Positions 48,601-60,700 of a DNA stretch of 64,000 nt are shown piece by piece. How positions within the stretch are numbered: position 1 is the first letter of the stretch; every line of letters starts with the position of its first letter. The translations under genes and the position numbers were made by a program. The DNA is from Volvox africanus. Its lineage: Eukaryota; Chlorophyta; Chlorophyceae; Chlamydomonadales; Volvocaceae. The stretch covers positions 1,860,001 to 1,924,000 of the forward strand of contig BSDZ01000086.1 of the NCBI GenBank assembly GCA_030268105.1. The letters run 5' to 3'. The notes below the pieces were generated by a model that was given only the letters and a program-made list of their open reading frames with translations, made no database searches and was not told the DNA's origin.

Positions 48601-51600
48601 GGAAGGCGGCTTCGAGGTCCTAGCTAAGATGCCAGGCAAGGAGTTGGTGGGTCTTCGCTACAAACCGCTCTTCGACTTTTTCGTCCCGCTGGCGGCCGCG
48701 CCCGGTTCATCGAAGGGCGCCTTCCGAGTGGTTGCTGATACGTACGTTACGGACGATAGCGGTACGGGCGTTGTGCACCAGGTGAGGCGGCACTGGACGG
48801 CACTGGTAATGTCAAGCCTGTGGGGGCCCTCGGGACGGGGTCGAGCAGGTCGGCGAAGGGATGAGGCCGGTGTGAGTGCGTGACAAAGTATGGCGTTTCC
48901 GACAAAGTAAGGGCTACAGCATTGGGGCCAGTCTGTTTGGCTTTTTGTGGGTGAGTGAGCCAAAGCGGAGCGGCAACTCGATGATCCATCCCCCTGCATG
49001 TTACCTGAAAAGCAGCTAGGCGCCTGGGCGTTATGTAGATTGGCAACAACGCGCAATGAGCCCAGGCAGCCCTCCTTGCGTTTTCTCTCCTGTGCGCCCA
49101 ACTCGTAAACCCATCACGATGTCGCACTCGGAAGCTGCTGTGCTTTTTTGTTTCCCAAACGCTCGTCCTTGCCCCTATGATAAGCAGGCTAAAAAAGTGC
49201 ACAGACTTGCCGCAAAGTCCCATCGTCTTCCTTTATACGGAGGCTTTCTGAATTCTATCTTCATCCATGTCCCTCCTCATATATACCGTAACACTTTTGC
49301 CTAGGCCCCCGCCTTTGGCGAGGATGACTACCGGGTGTGCCTGGCCAACGGTGTGTGCGAAAAAGGCGACTCACTGCCATGCCCAGTGGACCTCAACGGC
49401 CGGTTCACTGAAGAGGTCCACCTCTTCAAGGGACTGTAGGTTCTTGGGGGTTATACTGGGCATAATCGGCTTGGGAGAAAGCCTACATGTGATGGGGCTT
49501 ATCATTGATATATGATGTGCCGGTGCGTGTGTATTCCCCCTGCGTAGCTCGTTCGTTCGTGAGATGTTTTTATCGCGTCCTCTCTTGTCTCCTCCGCTAC
49601 AGGCATGTCAAGGACGCCGACAAGGAGATCGTAGCGGCTATTAAAGAGGCAGGCCGTCTGGTAGATAACTCCGCAATCACCCACTCCTACCCCTTCTGCT
49701 GGCGCTCGGATACCCCACTCATCTACCGAGCCGTTCCCTCCTGGTTCGTCAAGGTGGAGGAGATTAAGGAACGACTGTTGCACAACAACATGGTGAGAAA
49801 AGGAATACAAACAAGTATACGATTTTAATTTCCACTAATTAACATTGGCACACTGCCACGGCATTTCTCCTTGCGGCTTCTGAGCAATGATCTGGAGCTC
49901 AGCTGCCCCCCTGATGTCTTCCTAACCTTAACAATCCATCTAATAATACACTGGTCCGCTGGTTGGTAACTGGCATAGCCTCGGTATGCCTGGTACCGTT
50001 CTCCGGCTCAGGTCTCCAGGTGCAGGTTACTGGCGCATGTTGGACTCCAATTGTCGCATCTGTCCCGTTTTCCGCAGCAGGCTTTCGTCCGCCGCTTCTT
50101 ACGACGGATCTAGCGCAATTCACCCCTGAGGTTGTAAACGGGTTGCTAACCTTATATATGCGTTTGGTGAGTCTCCGGTCCCGTCTCTCCCTTCACTTAT
50201 CTGTCTGCAGCTGACATATTGGGTTCCCAGCTACGTGAAGGAGAAGCGCTTCCACAACTGGCTAGAGAACGCACACGACTGGGCGGTCAGCCGCAGCCGC
50301 TTCTGGGGCACTCCCATCCCCATCTGGGTCAGTGAGGACGGCGAGGAAATGGTTTGCATCAGCTCTAAGGAGCAGTTAGAGCAGCTTACCGGCGAGAAGG
50401 TGAGGCAGGCATGGCCGGGGCCCGGGGGGGGCCTGAACCTGGGGCGGGAACCCCTTGATCCAGCATTTTAGTCGGTCAGTCGTCAGTAATTTTGGATCTT
50501 CTGTATATGCACGGTGCACCTAGATTATGTTCCCTGCCGTCCCTGCACTCAACCTTTGCTACCTTTGATATCCGCACCCAATTCTCGGGACCATCTTCAC
50601 CTCACCGGTCCTGCCCCTTTACAATCCAGGTGACCGACCTTCATCGCCACTTCATCGACCACTTGACCATCCCCTCAAAGCGTCCCGGTCAACCGCCCTT
50701 GAGGCGAGTGGACGACGTGTTCGATTGCTGGTTTGAGAGCGGCTCCATGCCGTACGGACAGCTTCACTATCCATTCGAGAATAAGGAACTCTTCGAGGCC
50801 AACTTCCCCGCTGACTTTGTGGCGGGTGGGTTACTGCGTATGTGTGTGAAAGGGGAGGGGGTGTTACGGGGGGGGAGTCGTTTGTCTTTTGGGCAGAGGG
50901 TCCGAGGGGTGGACGCACAAGCTGTGCGCACGTGTTTGTGCCGGGGGTGAAGGCCAGAATAGGGTATCACGCGTGTGCCGCTCTGCTGAAAGGAATTAAA
51001 GTGAATTCTCTTCGTGGTGGTTCAAACTGGCATGCGACCTGCGGACTTTGGAGTTGGCAGCTTATGCGGGGTCCTCCGGATGAGGTCTGCAAGTTGAGCC
51101 CAAAGCGATGAAACCTATGATTCCCTTATTTACGAAATCGGGTTGAAACCCTACACGCGGACCATTTATATGACCCTGCTAAGGCTTGTGTATATCCTGA
51201 TCTATCCTGAAGCCCGCACCCGGACCGACATTTGCCGTGATTCCCTTCCCCGCAGAGGGTCTTGATCAGACCCGCGGCTGGTTCTATACGCTGATGGTGC
51301 TCTCAACGGCGCTCTTCGACAAACCCGCCTTCAAGCATCTGGTGTGCAACGGCCTCGTGCTCGCTGCCGACGGAAAGAAGATGAGCAAGCGCCTGAAGAA
51401 CTACCCGGTGCGCCTGACAGGCATGCATTACCTTTATAGCGAATGCCAGAATGCCACTGTGCGCGCCGCTATGCAGCACAGAATATCTGATACCGTGAGA
51501 GAGGGGGGCACGGGGTATAAAACGAAGAGCATGCAACGGGACGTGAGTGTACGCGTGAGATCCCGTCGCTCCATGTTCTGTAGCCCCAGAGAGGTATACT

Positions 51601-54600
51601 CGCTTAAGGGCTGGCCCATCTGTGGTACCCTCCTGTGGACGGGTGCGGGCCCCTGTATCTGGGCTCTGCGTTCCGCTTCGCGGTCGTCAGACCTCTTGTT
51701 TGCGGCAGTGACCATAGGCGATTGTGTCTGGGGGTGCGGCTCCCTGCACCTCACCGGGCCGCCTTATCTTCCATGGCACTGCAAATGGTCTGGATTCTCT
51801 TAGCCCAGACCATTAGCAAAGGCATTGGCATCTTATGTTCTGTGCTGCATAGTGGCGCATCGTAGCGCATAGCGGTTCCATCCCCATCAGGGGTGTTCAA
51901 TAGCCCCGCCCCTCATGATATCTGGTAGCATCGAACGCCCTCTTTGCACCTCAGCGTGACGCGCCTCCTTCCTAACACTTCGTTACAATGCGGACTTCCT
52001 GCACCTTTTGAGCGCAACGACATCTCGCTCCTCATTCGCCGTGCGTCCACGTCTGTACGCTGCAAGTGTGTGCGCATGCAACCATGGACGTGATGTGTGA
52101 TGTGTGGTGTGCTTTGTTCCCCCCATCCCCGTCTTCCGCAACCCGGGTGCTTCACAGGATCCCACTGAAGTCATCGACAAGTACGGCGCTGATGCGTTGC
52201 GGCTGTACCTCATCAATTCGCCTGTCGTACGAGCTGGTAAGATTCAAAACGTCCTAATCTTGATGCGTTGTGGCTGTTCATGAGCTTGCTGCGGACCGCA
52301 AGTGCCACCCCGTCTCCCGGCTCCGGCCCCAACCCTGTAGAGACGCTACGTTTCAAGGAGGAGGGCGTGTACGGTGTGGTCAAGGACGTGTTCCTGCCGT
52401 GGTACAATGCCTATCGTTTCCTCGTACAGGTGCGGGATGTATGTGTCTTGTATATATGCCGTGTGTTTCATCGATGTATGAACTCATTACAAACGTGTTG
52501 GGAATGTGAACGCCATGTTGGGACTTCCTTGACTCTGTCGAGCTGTGTTGGTGTCGCCGAACCATTGATGACAGGCATCGAAAGGGAAAAGGGGGAAACA
52601 TGACCACCCTGCGGTCGCTTCCTTGCTTACCGGCAGCCGGCCCCAACACCTCTTGGTAACATCCTCTCTTGCTGTCTTGACATGGCATTTGGCAGAACAT
52701 CTTGCGCCTGGAGTTGGAGACAGGTTCACGCTTCAGGCCGATTTCCCCAGCTGAGCTGCAGCCCTCAAATGTTCTGGATCGCTGGATTGGCGCTGCATCG
52801 CGGTCTCTGACGGCCTACGTGGCTGCCGAGATGAGCGCGTACCGCTTGTACACGGTGGTGCCGTACTTGGTACGTGGTGCCGTCCTGCCGTGTGAAGCAG
52901 ATGGTGCTTGTACGGTTGTTGAAAATTTGCTGTAGCCATTGTCCCGGACTCTCCACTACACCCTTCTGCGATTAATACATGTCCTGAGCCCTCGAACGCC
53001 TTCAAAGAAGCCCCTGATTTTCCCAGGTCAGGATTCCTTTCGTCTGCCGATATTCCTTAGCGTTTTTTCCGTAGGATATATCCGTTTTGTGAGTACCTTA
53101 TCGTTTCATGTATACACCTCGTAGGTCAGGTTCATTGAGAGTCTCACCAACGTGTACGTGCGCTACAATCGCAAGCGGCTCAAGGGCTCCAAAGGGGGGG
53201 AGGACGCGCGGGTGGCACTGTCCTGCCTCTTTAATGTTCTGCTGGACGTGTGCAAGGTAGGTTTGTGGTGAAGAAGAGTGAAGGGGCGGGTGCTTCCTTG
53301 ACTTGTTCTGGCTTACCTAAAACCGTAAACATTGTTATAGGAGGTTTTGGATTTTTTTGTGGTTGTTTACCCATTTGACTATTTCTATACCGTCGGTGTC
53401 CTACATTTTGTGGGGAGTTGTGAACGGAACTGGAAGTTCGGAGAATGGCCGTGCATGGACGAACATGTGTTTATCGGGAGGGAGTGGGGAAGAGTGCGCT
53501 TTTCCGTCTCTAAATCTAAATGACTTGGGCTCCGAAAACCGTGTACCGTGAACCTCTCACCACGCCACGCTCCAATGGAGCGCGCACGTGCTTCCATATA
53601 TCCAAATTCATAACTGTTAAGCCCTTGCAAAGCCAATCTCACCGAGTCCTTCGTACACGCCCTGCCAAGTGGCGTAACTCACCCAGGGAATCAGTTCGAC
53701 CCTCTCCCACCCAGGTTATGGCGCCCTTCACGCCCTTCCTTACGGAGTCCATGTACCAGAATTTACGCGGAGCCTTGCCGCCCGGTGAGGTCCCCGAATC
53801 GGTGCACTGGTGCGACTTCCCAACGGCAAGGGCCTCCCTGGAGGGTGATGAACGCATCCAGCTGTCCGTGGATCGCATGCAGGTGGGCTTACGCAAATGC
53901 GTGTCGCCTGTGTATATGCAAGGCGGATTCTTCCTCATGACATTGTAGCGGCCGGGCGGGCAGGCGATTTGCTGTGAGGTGGGCCAAAAAGATCACCGAA
54001 GCTTCTTTTATCACCGTGCTCGTGGTCCTGTTCCCTGCCTCACCCGCCAGCGTGTAATCGAGCTGGGCCGCACCATCCGCGAGCGGCGCAACAAGCCGCT
54101 CAAGAGTCCCCTCACAAAGCTTGTGGTCGTGCACTCAGACGTGGACTTCCTGGATGACATCCAAGGTGGGTGGGAGGGCTTGGAGCTATGGCCATGAACG
54201 AGACGTACCATGGATATGTCTTTTCCGTGCAACTCTCTCACTCTCCATTGCCTCGCATTGCTAGGTGAGCTCCGGGAGTACGTGGAGAGCGAGCTGAACG
54301 TCAGGTCGCTGGAGGTGTGCGCCGACCCGCTCAAGTACGCCTCGCTTCGGGCTCAGCCGGACTGGCAGGTGATTGCGAGAGGCGCTTGCGATAGATGGAG
54401 GAGGGATCGTGAGGAGCACAGCCTTCTTTAGGAAATTATTTTAAGTTGTGGGCATAGGGCTACGAGGAAAACGGCTGAATGATCATATCAATTACCCAAC
54501 GGTTCGCGTGAAAGTGAGCACCATTGGAGGAAAGCACAGCTGGAGATGGTTTCTTTTCTTTCGCCAGCGTAAATTGTTGTGCGAGGGCAGTCCCGCTAGC

Positions 54601-55783
54601 TGCCCTAGATGACAACGTTGCATGCTTCGCTCACAACAGGTGTTGGGCAAGCGGCTAGGCAAGTCAATGGGTGCAGTGGCCAACGCAATCAAGGACCTGA
54701 CGGCGGATCAAATTCTTTCTTACGAGAAGAACGGGTCCATTGAGCTGGCGGGCCATGTCATTGAGGCGGGCGAGATTAAGGTGGGCTTATCGTGCTATCC
54801 ATGCGTGTGTCCTCGGCCATCTCCCGCCATTGTACATGCCTGTAACAGTGTCTGCGCCTTCTTGCCGCGAGGCTTCTTTGTAATTCACCCTGGCTGCCCA
54901 TCCCACCGGTCCCCCCTCAGGTCCTGCGGGACTTCCGAGCCCCTGAGGGGACGTCCCCAGATGACGTGGATGCTAATGGGGACGGCGAGGTGCTGGTAGT
55001 GCTAGACCTGCGAGTTGATGAGAGCCTGGTTGCGGCGGGTCTGGCCCGAGAGATGGTCAACAGGTGGGGGCGCATTCGGGCTCGGTGTGCATAATAGGGA
55101 GACATGATCGCTGGGAAAATGTTACGTGGCAGTTATATGTATTTTAATGTGCACGTGTAGCACTGGCTCATTAGGTTTCGAGGGCCATGTCCTCTGATGG
55201 CAAATTTCCCCTCCCTATGTTCAGGTTTCAAAAGCTGCGCAAGTCAGCTGGGCTGGTGCTTATCGACAAGGTGGACGTGTTTTATGACCCAGCTCCAGAG
55301 CCCGGATCCACAGCTACAGCGCTTGCGGCGCTAGTCGCCTCCCATGCCGATTACCTAAGGGAATCTCTTGGCGTCAATGTCCTGCCCGCGTCGGCGCGAC
55401 CCCCGTCCGCCATCATCATTGCGTCAGAGCGCACGACCATTGGCGGAAGTTCCACATCCGCTGCTTCGGGCGAGGATGGGACGCCGGCAACAGTGGCTGC
55501 CAACGTGCTGCCGTTCACAGCCATTCTGGCTATACCTGCGGTCACTACTGTAGCTCCTCTGCTGCTGTTAGCGTGCGGTGGGTCGGAAGAGCTGGCGGAG
55601 GCGGTGACAGTGGTGCTGGCGTCGAGGGACCTGGCCAAACTGCAGGCGGAGGCTGGGGAGGCTGGGGGTAAGGTTACAGTGCGTGTTAACGGTGCCTCAG
55701 TTTTGTTAACCGTTGGCAAGGAGCTGTTTTTCTCTGCATCAGCAGCGGCCATCGCTACTACTATTGCAAGACCCAGTTCCTGA
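45625..55783 (+). CDS. IARS1: Isoleucyl-tRNA synthetase, cytosolic (23 exons, complete)
   Basis: Charges tRNA-Ile with isoleucine. Exons: 45625-45828, 45948-46053, 46542-46617, 47133-47286, 47680-47769, 47919-48038, 48280-48378, 48590-48781, 49305-49435, 49603-49792, 50211-50399, 50630-50825, 51256-51407, 52158-52236, 52341-52429, 52696-52869, 53125-53256, 53715-53882, 54051-54165, 54265-54368, 54640-54780, 54921-55063, 55225-55783. They total 3603 nt, exactly 1200 codons plus TGA, in the usual size range for eukaryotic cytosolic enzymes. Signatures in order: [12 protein letters not shown] (HIGH motif), [27 protein letters not shown] of the editing domain, [44 protein letters not shown], and [11 protein letters not shown] (KMSKS motif). 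Anticodon-binding and C-terminal regions follow. No transit peptide is seen before [15 protein letters not shown]. No frameshift or missing catalytic motif. Confidence 0.96.
47886..47906. repeat. GTT trinucleotide microsatellite
   Basis: Seven consecutive GTT/TGT units in the intron just before the 47919-48038 IleRS exon, contributing to the polypyrimidine-poor acceptor region. Confidence 0.85.
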
Positions 55784-55950
55784 GCGCAGTGGAGTATTCC
55801 CAAGGTGCACCGAAATTCTCGGCAGTTAGTGTTGTAGTGTGTGTGCTTGACGGCGTAAAGCGGTGCTCTTATCGATATGTCGTGGGGGACGGCTAAGGAA
55901 CTTGGTTCATGGAGCCAATCTCTGCTGTTATGTGCTGTTAGGGTATTGTT

Positions 55951-55955
55951 TGTAA
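55951..55955 (+). terminator. Candidate poly(A) signal (TGTAA) for IleRS
   Basis: TGTAA lies 168 nt after the IleRS stop, within a T-rich context, a typical chlorophyte 3' UTR distance. Confidence 0.5.
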
Positions 55956-57753
55956 TTGACGGAGAGCGTGAGAAGAGGGCTGATGGGCCTGGTAGCTAGA
56001 TGGGACAGAGATCAGCTGTACCACGCATCTTTGCAGGCAGGCGAAAGTACGATCAGCAAACCCCTGAGTGGACATTGGGGCATTTAGTAAGAACACAGGA
56101 AGGTAGGTTAGTACCAAAGACGATCTCTCAACTTCGCCACGTCGTGCGTGTGACTTGTTCGGTTTATGGGCATGTGCAACTCGAGGTTAAGGGGGTGTCA
56201 AATGGAAACGGTCACGTAGGTACACCGGCCCGACAATCACATGTCTATTGTGGCTATGTGTCACATATTCCCTACCTAAGCCGTTTGCAAGCGGCCACAT
56301 AACCCAAATCCGTACGTTTGAAACAAACATACCTAATATAACTTACAACATAGCATAGCACATTGTGCCAACGCCGACGGTGAAACCTCAAAACTGATGT
56401 GTAGTTGCTATCACGCATATTGTGCTTATAACCTACTGGCAGTGCCACTGCATCGTAAATTTCGACGGGTGTGGGAGGAGCAATGAGTGATGGATGCTCT
56501 GCCCTTTTATATATATCTGCACTGTGCAGTTACATTTGCACTGCGACCTCGGCGTCTTCATTGAACATGCAAATCCATCTGTAATGTATGCATGTAAGCT
56601 TCAGATGGCACTAATCAGTTCACACAGGATTATGGATTATCCAGATGGACTGAATCTCAGGGGATTGGTGAGAAGGGGAAATAAGTCTCAAACAACCTCA
56701 CTGCAAAATCCTTACGTGTGTAGCAAAACCCTTGTGGTGCAACAGGTTTTCCCCTCAGCGGTGCCGGCGTCAACATATTAGGCATAGCTACTGTGCAACA
56801 ATGAGACTACAGCAACACTCACACATGTTGCAACTCTCTACAATATGCGACCAACCTGCAAACAACTTCCTATTTTCAGACTGAGCGCTGAACATTTGGA
56901 CATATGCTCCGTAGCACAACATTAAATTCATTCGCTTATTGCCCACATCCGTGCGATGACCACCATAATACACAGCTCTTGTACCTTTCTACGAACCACT
57001 GCTACTGCCACTGTCACTGTAAGGGTGCCCTCCTTATGGCCTGCAAACAGCCGGCACCACCCCGGTACGGTAGTAGTCCATCAGAATGAATGGGTAGTAC
57101 GGGGTAGCACCGGCCAAGTTAAGATGATCACATCACCGGCCAAGAACACCAAGACCCTAACCGCCCCCAACAGCAATTAACAGTGCCTATAAGCGGATTC
57201 CAAAGTATATCTTCATTATATTCTTGCTGGAAGCTAGGACAACCGCTAACCGTACCCGTTGACAACTTTCTGCCGATGTGGATATCGCAGCATCAATGCA
57301 TTAGTCGCCATACTTGGCGCTTCAGGAAACGTGGGATTCCAGACGCGGCAGCTTCCCAGTGCAGCAATTGAAAATTAGTCGCAGCCCATCAAAACACGGG
57401 CATGTAATAAGAGAACATCATCTGCCAAAATGAGATAGCAGAGCATTAAATGCTTATGATCACATCCAAGGCACAGTACCAGCGGCGAAGAGCGACAACA
57501 TCTCCACCACAGGCGCGAACTCGCTGTCTACCACTTCGACCGCTGCCTTGGAAGTTTGTATGACAATGTACCTGGGACTCCAACGTCTACCCTCGCGTCA
57601 CTCAACCTCTTCGTGCCTTGCTTCATTACTCCCTTGCAACCTACAAACATCTTTTTGTCCCACCACAAGGGAGTATTGGGGTGTCCCCCGGCCACCAGTC
57701 CCCTTGCCGCGGCCTAACATCTCCGGACAGTACCCGACATAACCGCAGGGCCA
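55956..57753. other. Convergent spacer, probably 3' UTR of PFKFB
   Basis: No coding signature on either strand. Reverse-strand TGTAA motifs at 56343-56347 and 56530-56534 are the first I find downstream of the PFKFB stop, implying a 3' UTR of about 1.2-1.4 kb if they are used. Otherwise I see nothing here. Confidence 0.4.
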
Positions 57754-60700
57754 TCACGAGCTGCTGGCCCCATCACCACCATCACCCACATTAACACCCT
57801 CGCCGCCAACACTCCCAGAGTCACCACCAACTTTGGTGCCTCCCTCATCCACACAAGGCATTCCTTTGTCGGAGGGCGACTGGACCTCCGGCCTATCCAA
57901 CAAATGATTCAGCGTCAGTGCAGGTTCCTCGGGCACTGCCGACAGCTTCCGCGCTGCCTTCTCCACCCCCGAAGCCAAACGCTCGGCCTCGTTGCCCTCA
58001 TCATCTGCCGACGCCGTCTCCTTATCTTCACCCTCCCCGTCCGTCTCTACCGCCAGCATCCGCCGAACCTGTTGTATATCTCGGAAAAACGAGGCAGCTG
58101 TTTCACCACTGCCAGCACGCGGAGCAGACCCCAACATCCCACGTGGCGGTGCCCCCGTCGCAGGACTCCAGGAGAGGGGTCTGCCTGCTCCGGCGCCACC
58201 TGAGCCCAGAGGCAGCTGACCGGCCAGCAGTGAGTCCGGTGGTGCGCCGCCCTCAGAGCCCCCTCCTCCCATGGTTGCGCCGAAAGGCACATGCACTTTG
58301 CGCGCTCGGCTATCCGCCACAACCGCAGCCAGCATCGCCGAGCGGGTCGACGGCGATTCCAAACCACTGCCGTCAGCTACGACAGTTGCAGCCACAGCGT
58401 CAGTGGGTGAGATTGCAAAGTGGAAGCTGGGGGAGGGGTTATTGCCAGTCGCCGACATCACAGCGCCTCCCATACCGGCTGTCAAGGAGGGCGCCCGGCT
58501 ATGATGCGACTTTGTGGGACTCGTAACCACGGTGTTGTCGGACTCCCCTGCTGCAGCTATCACTGCCGTCGCCACCGTCTCGGACGGGGTCACCACCTCC
58601 ATGACATCGCTCGCTGCGGCGTCCGCGACAAACGGCGAGGAGCTGATCTTGGATGGTGACCAGGCGGTCGCGCTAGCCGCGTCGAGAGCGGAGCAGGCCG
58701 CAGAGCCCCCAAGGGGCGTCAAAACTGCCATAGCTGCAGTCGCGGCAACTGGGTCGTTTCGCCCCATACTAAATATGGGAGACAACAGCATGGGTGACTG
58801 CGCGCTGCTGAAGCTTCCGCTGCTCAAGGGGCCAGGGGGAGGTCCGGCCGCCATGTTGGCCTCCATAACTGCAGCCGCCTCGGACGACAAGTGGATGTAC
58901 TCGAAGTCCATGGTGCCGTCGGGACGGGGCCGCAGCTCGAGCAGCGTATGGAGCGGCACGTCCAGGGTGGGGATGGACTGGGGATTGGGAGACGGGGCCA
59001 GGAAAGAAGAGGGGCAGGATGGAGGGGAGAGGGATGTATATTATTAACAACGATGCCGTATTGGTGCGGGACGGAAAGGCAATCAATGGTGAAAAGACCC
59101 CTCCCGAGCAATTCCACATTATGTTTCGTCCCCTGTCTGCTTCTCGCGGGGAATCACCTCACGGCCAGCAAATACGTACACCAAATGCATGTCCCTGCGC
59201 AAGACTCTTTGGCAAGGCAACGACGACATCACATTATGTCCCTCGCAGTGACCTTTTCGCTGCGCCTTCCCCTCCCCTCCCCACACCGAGGAGCCCTCCC
59301 TCCCTCCCTCCCTCCCGCGGCGACCCTTTCTCCCCCCCTCCCTTCCGAGCCTCCCACCTCTAGCGGTTTTGCCATGAAGTACCCCAGCACCGCTCGTAGC
59401 ACCGCCTGGTGTCCCACTACTATGATGCACTCCTTCTCTCGCTCCATCTCAATGATCACCGGCTCTAAACGTTGGATTACGTCAAGGTAGGATTCGCCGG
59501 CCGGGTACCTGCGCCCGGAGAGGGGAGGGGGTAAAAGGATGTGTACTAAGGGCCCGGCGGCGAAGATGCAGAGCGCGGCTGCTAGTAATGTGCTCAGGTC
59601 TGATCTGCTGAGGAGTGCTTCACGTTGTCATCGCAACATCAGCGCACTGACCCCACGATATCTGTCCAGGAACGACACCCTAAGCGGGCAAAATGAATCA
59701 GCAGCCACACCCCGAGATCGAAACCCAGTTCCTCAACTAGGCTCCGATGAAGCCCTTGGGCCCCTCCTAACTCCTAATCATACCGCACCTGTAACGCAAC
59801 TTGTCCTTCTGTCGCGCCGCGAACTCCTCCGGGAAGTTCTGCGCGATCTCCTCGTACGTCAAACCGTCGCACGTGCCTTTGGGGAGTCATTTGGATTAAA
59901 GGAAAGGAACTAGCACTTGCGATGAATTCCAGAGACAAGTAATTGTGCATTGCGTTGCGTCAAGCAATTATAAGCAATCTCTGATGGGACAGCTGGCCAG
60001 CAAATAAAGAGCGCTAGAGCCCCTTTCCCGCGACTGCACTGTCGAGTTGTAAACCTTTAACGGTCTGACTATGATCTAATCACGCGGAGTCTCATTCGCC
60101 ACGCTGTGCGTCACGTGACACGCGGCCCCACCCACCGGCCTGGATCTCGTCCAGCGCCTTCCATCGCAGCTTGGTGAAGGGCAAGTGGCGGGCAGTCTGG
60201 ATGGTGCGGCACAGCGTGGATGTCCACACGGATACTGGCACAGAGAACTTCTGCTCCTCGTTCTGATGATGCCAGACGGGAAAGAAAAGGAGACGGACAT
60301 GTCAATCATAGCCGTGAGGGAGGTGCACGTGGAAGAAGAGGAGTATGTGCAAGTGAATAGGGGCAACCTAACCTCACATGATGCAGTCGGTGAGAAAGAG
60401 AGACGGACGCCGAGCGAAATTACTGCAGCCAGTCCTTCTCTCGATCGTTAAAAACCGTCCTTGAGCCCGTATAGCCAGGTTAAGGTGATGGTGAACATGA
60501 CATGCTTTAGTGCGGGTTGAGGGCCCCGGGCGCACACCGACCCACCAGTGGCAGCCGGTTGATGAGCATCTCCAGTAGGCAGCGCGCGTACACCTCTCCG
60601 GCAGGGGCCAATGGAGAGTTGCCGCCGATCCGGTGCGTCAGGTTATACTCTGACTGGCCTGAGGGCGCGGGGAAGCGGCGTTTGTCGTGTGTTGGGGAAA

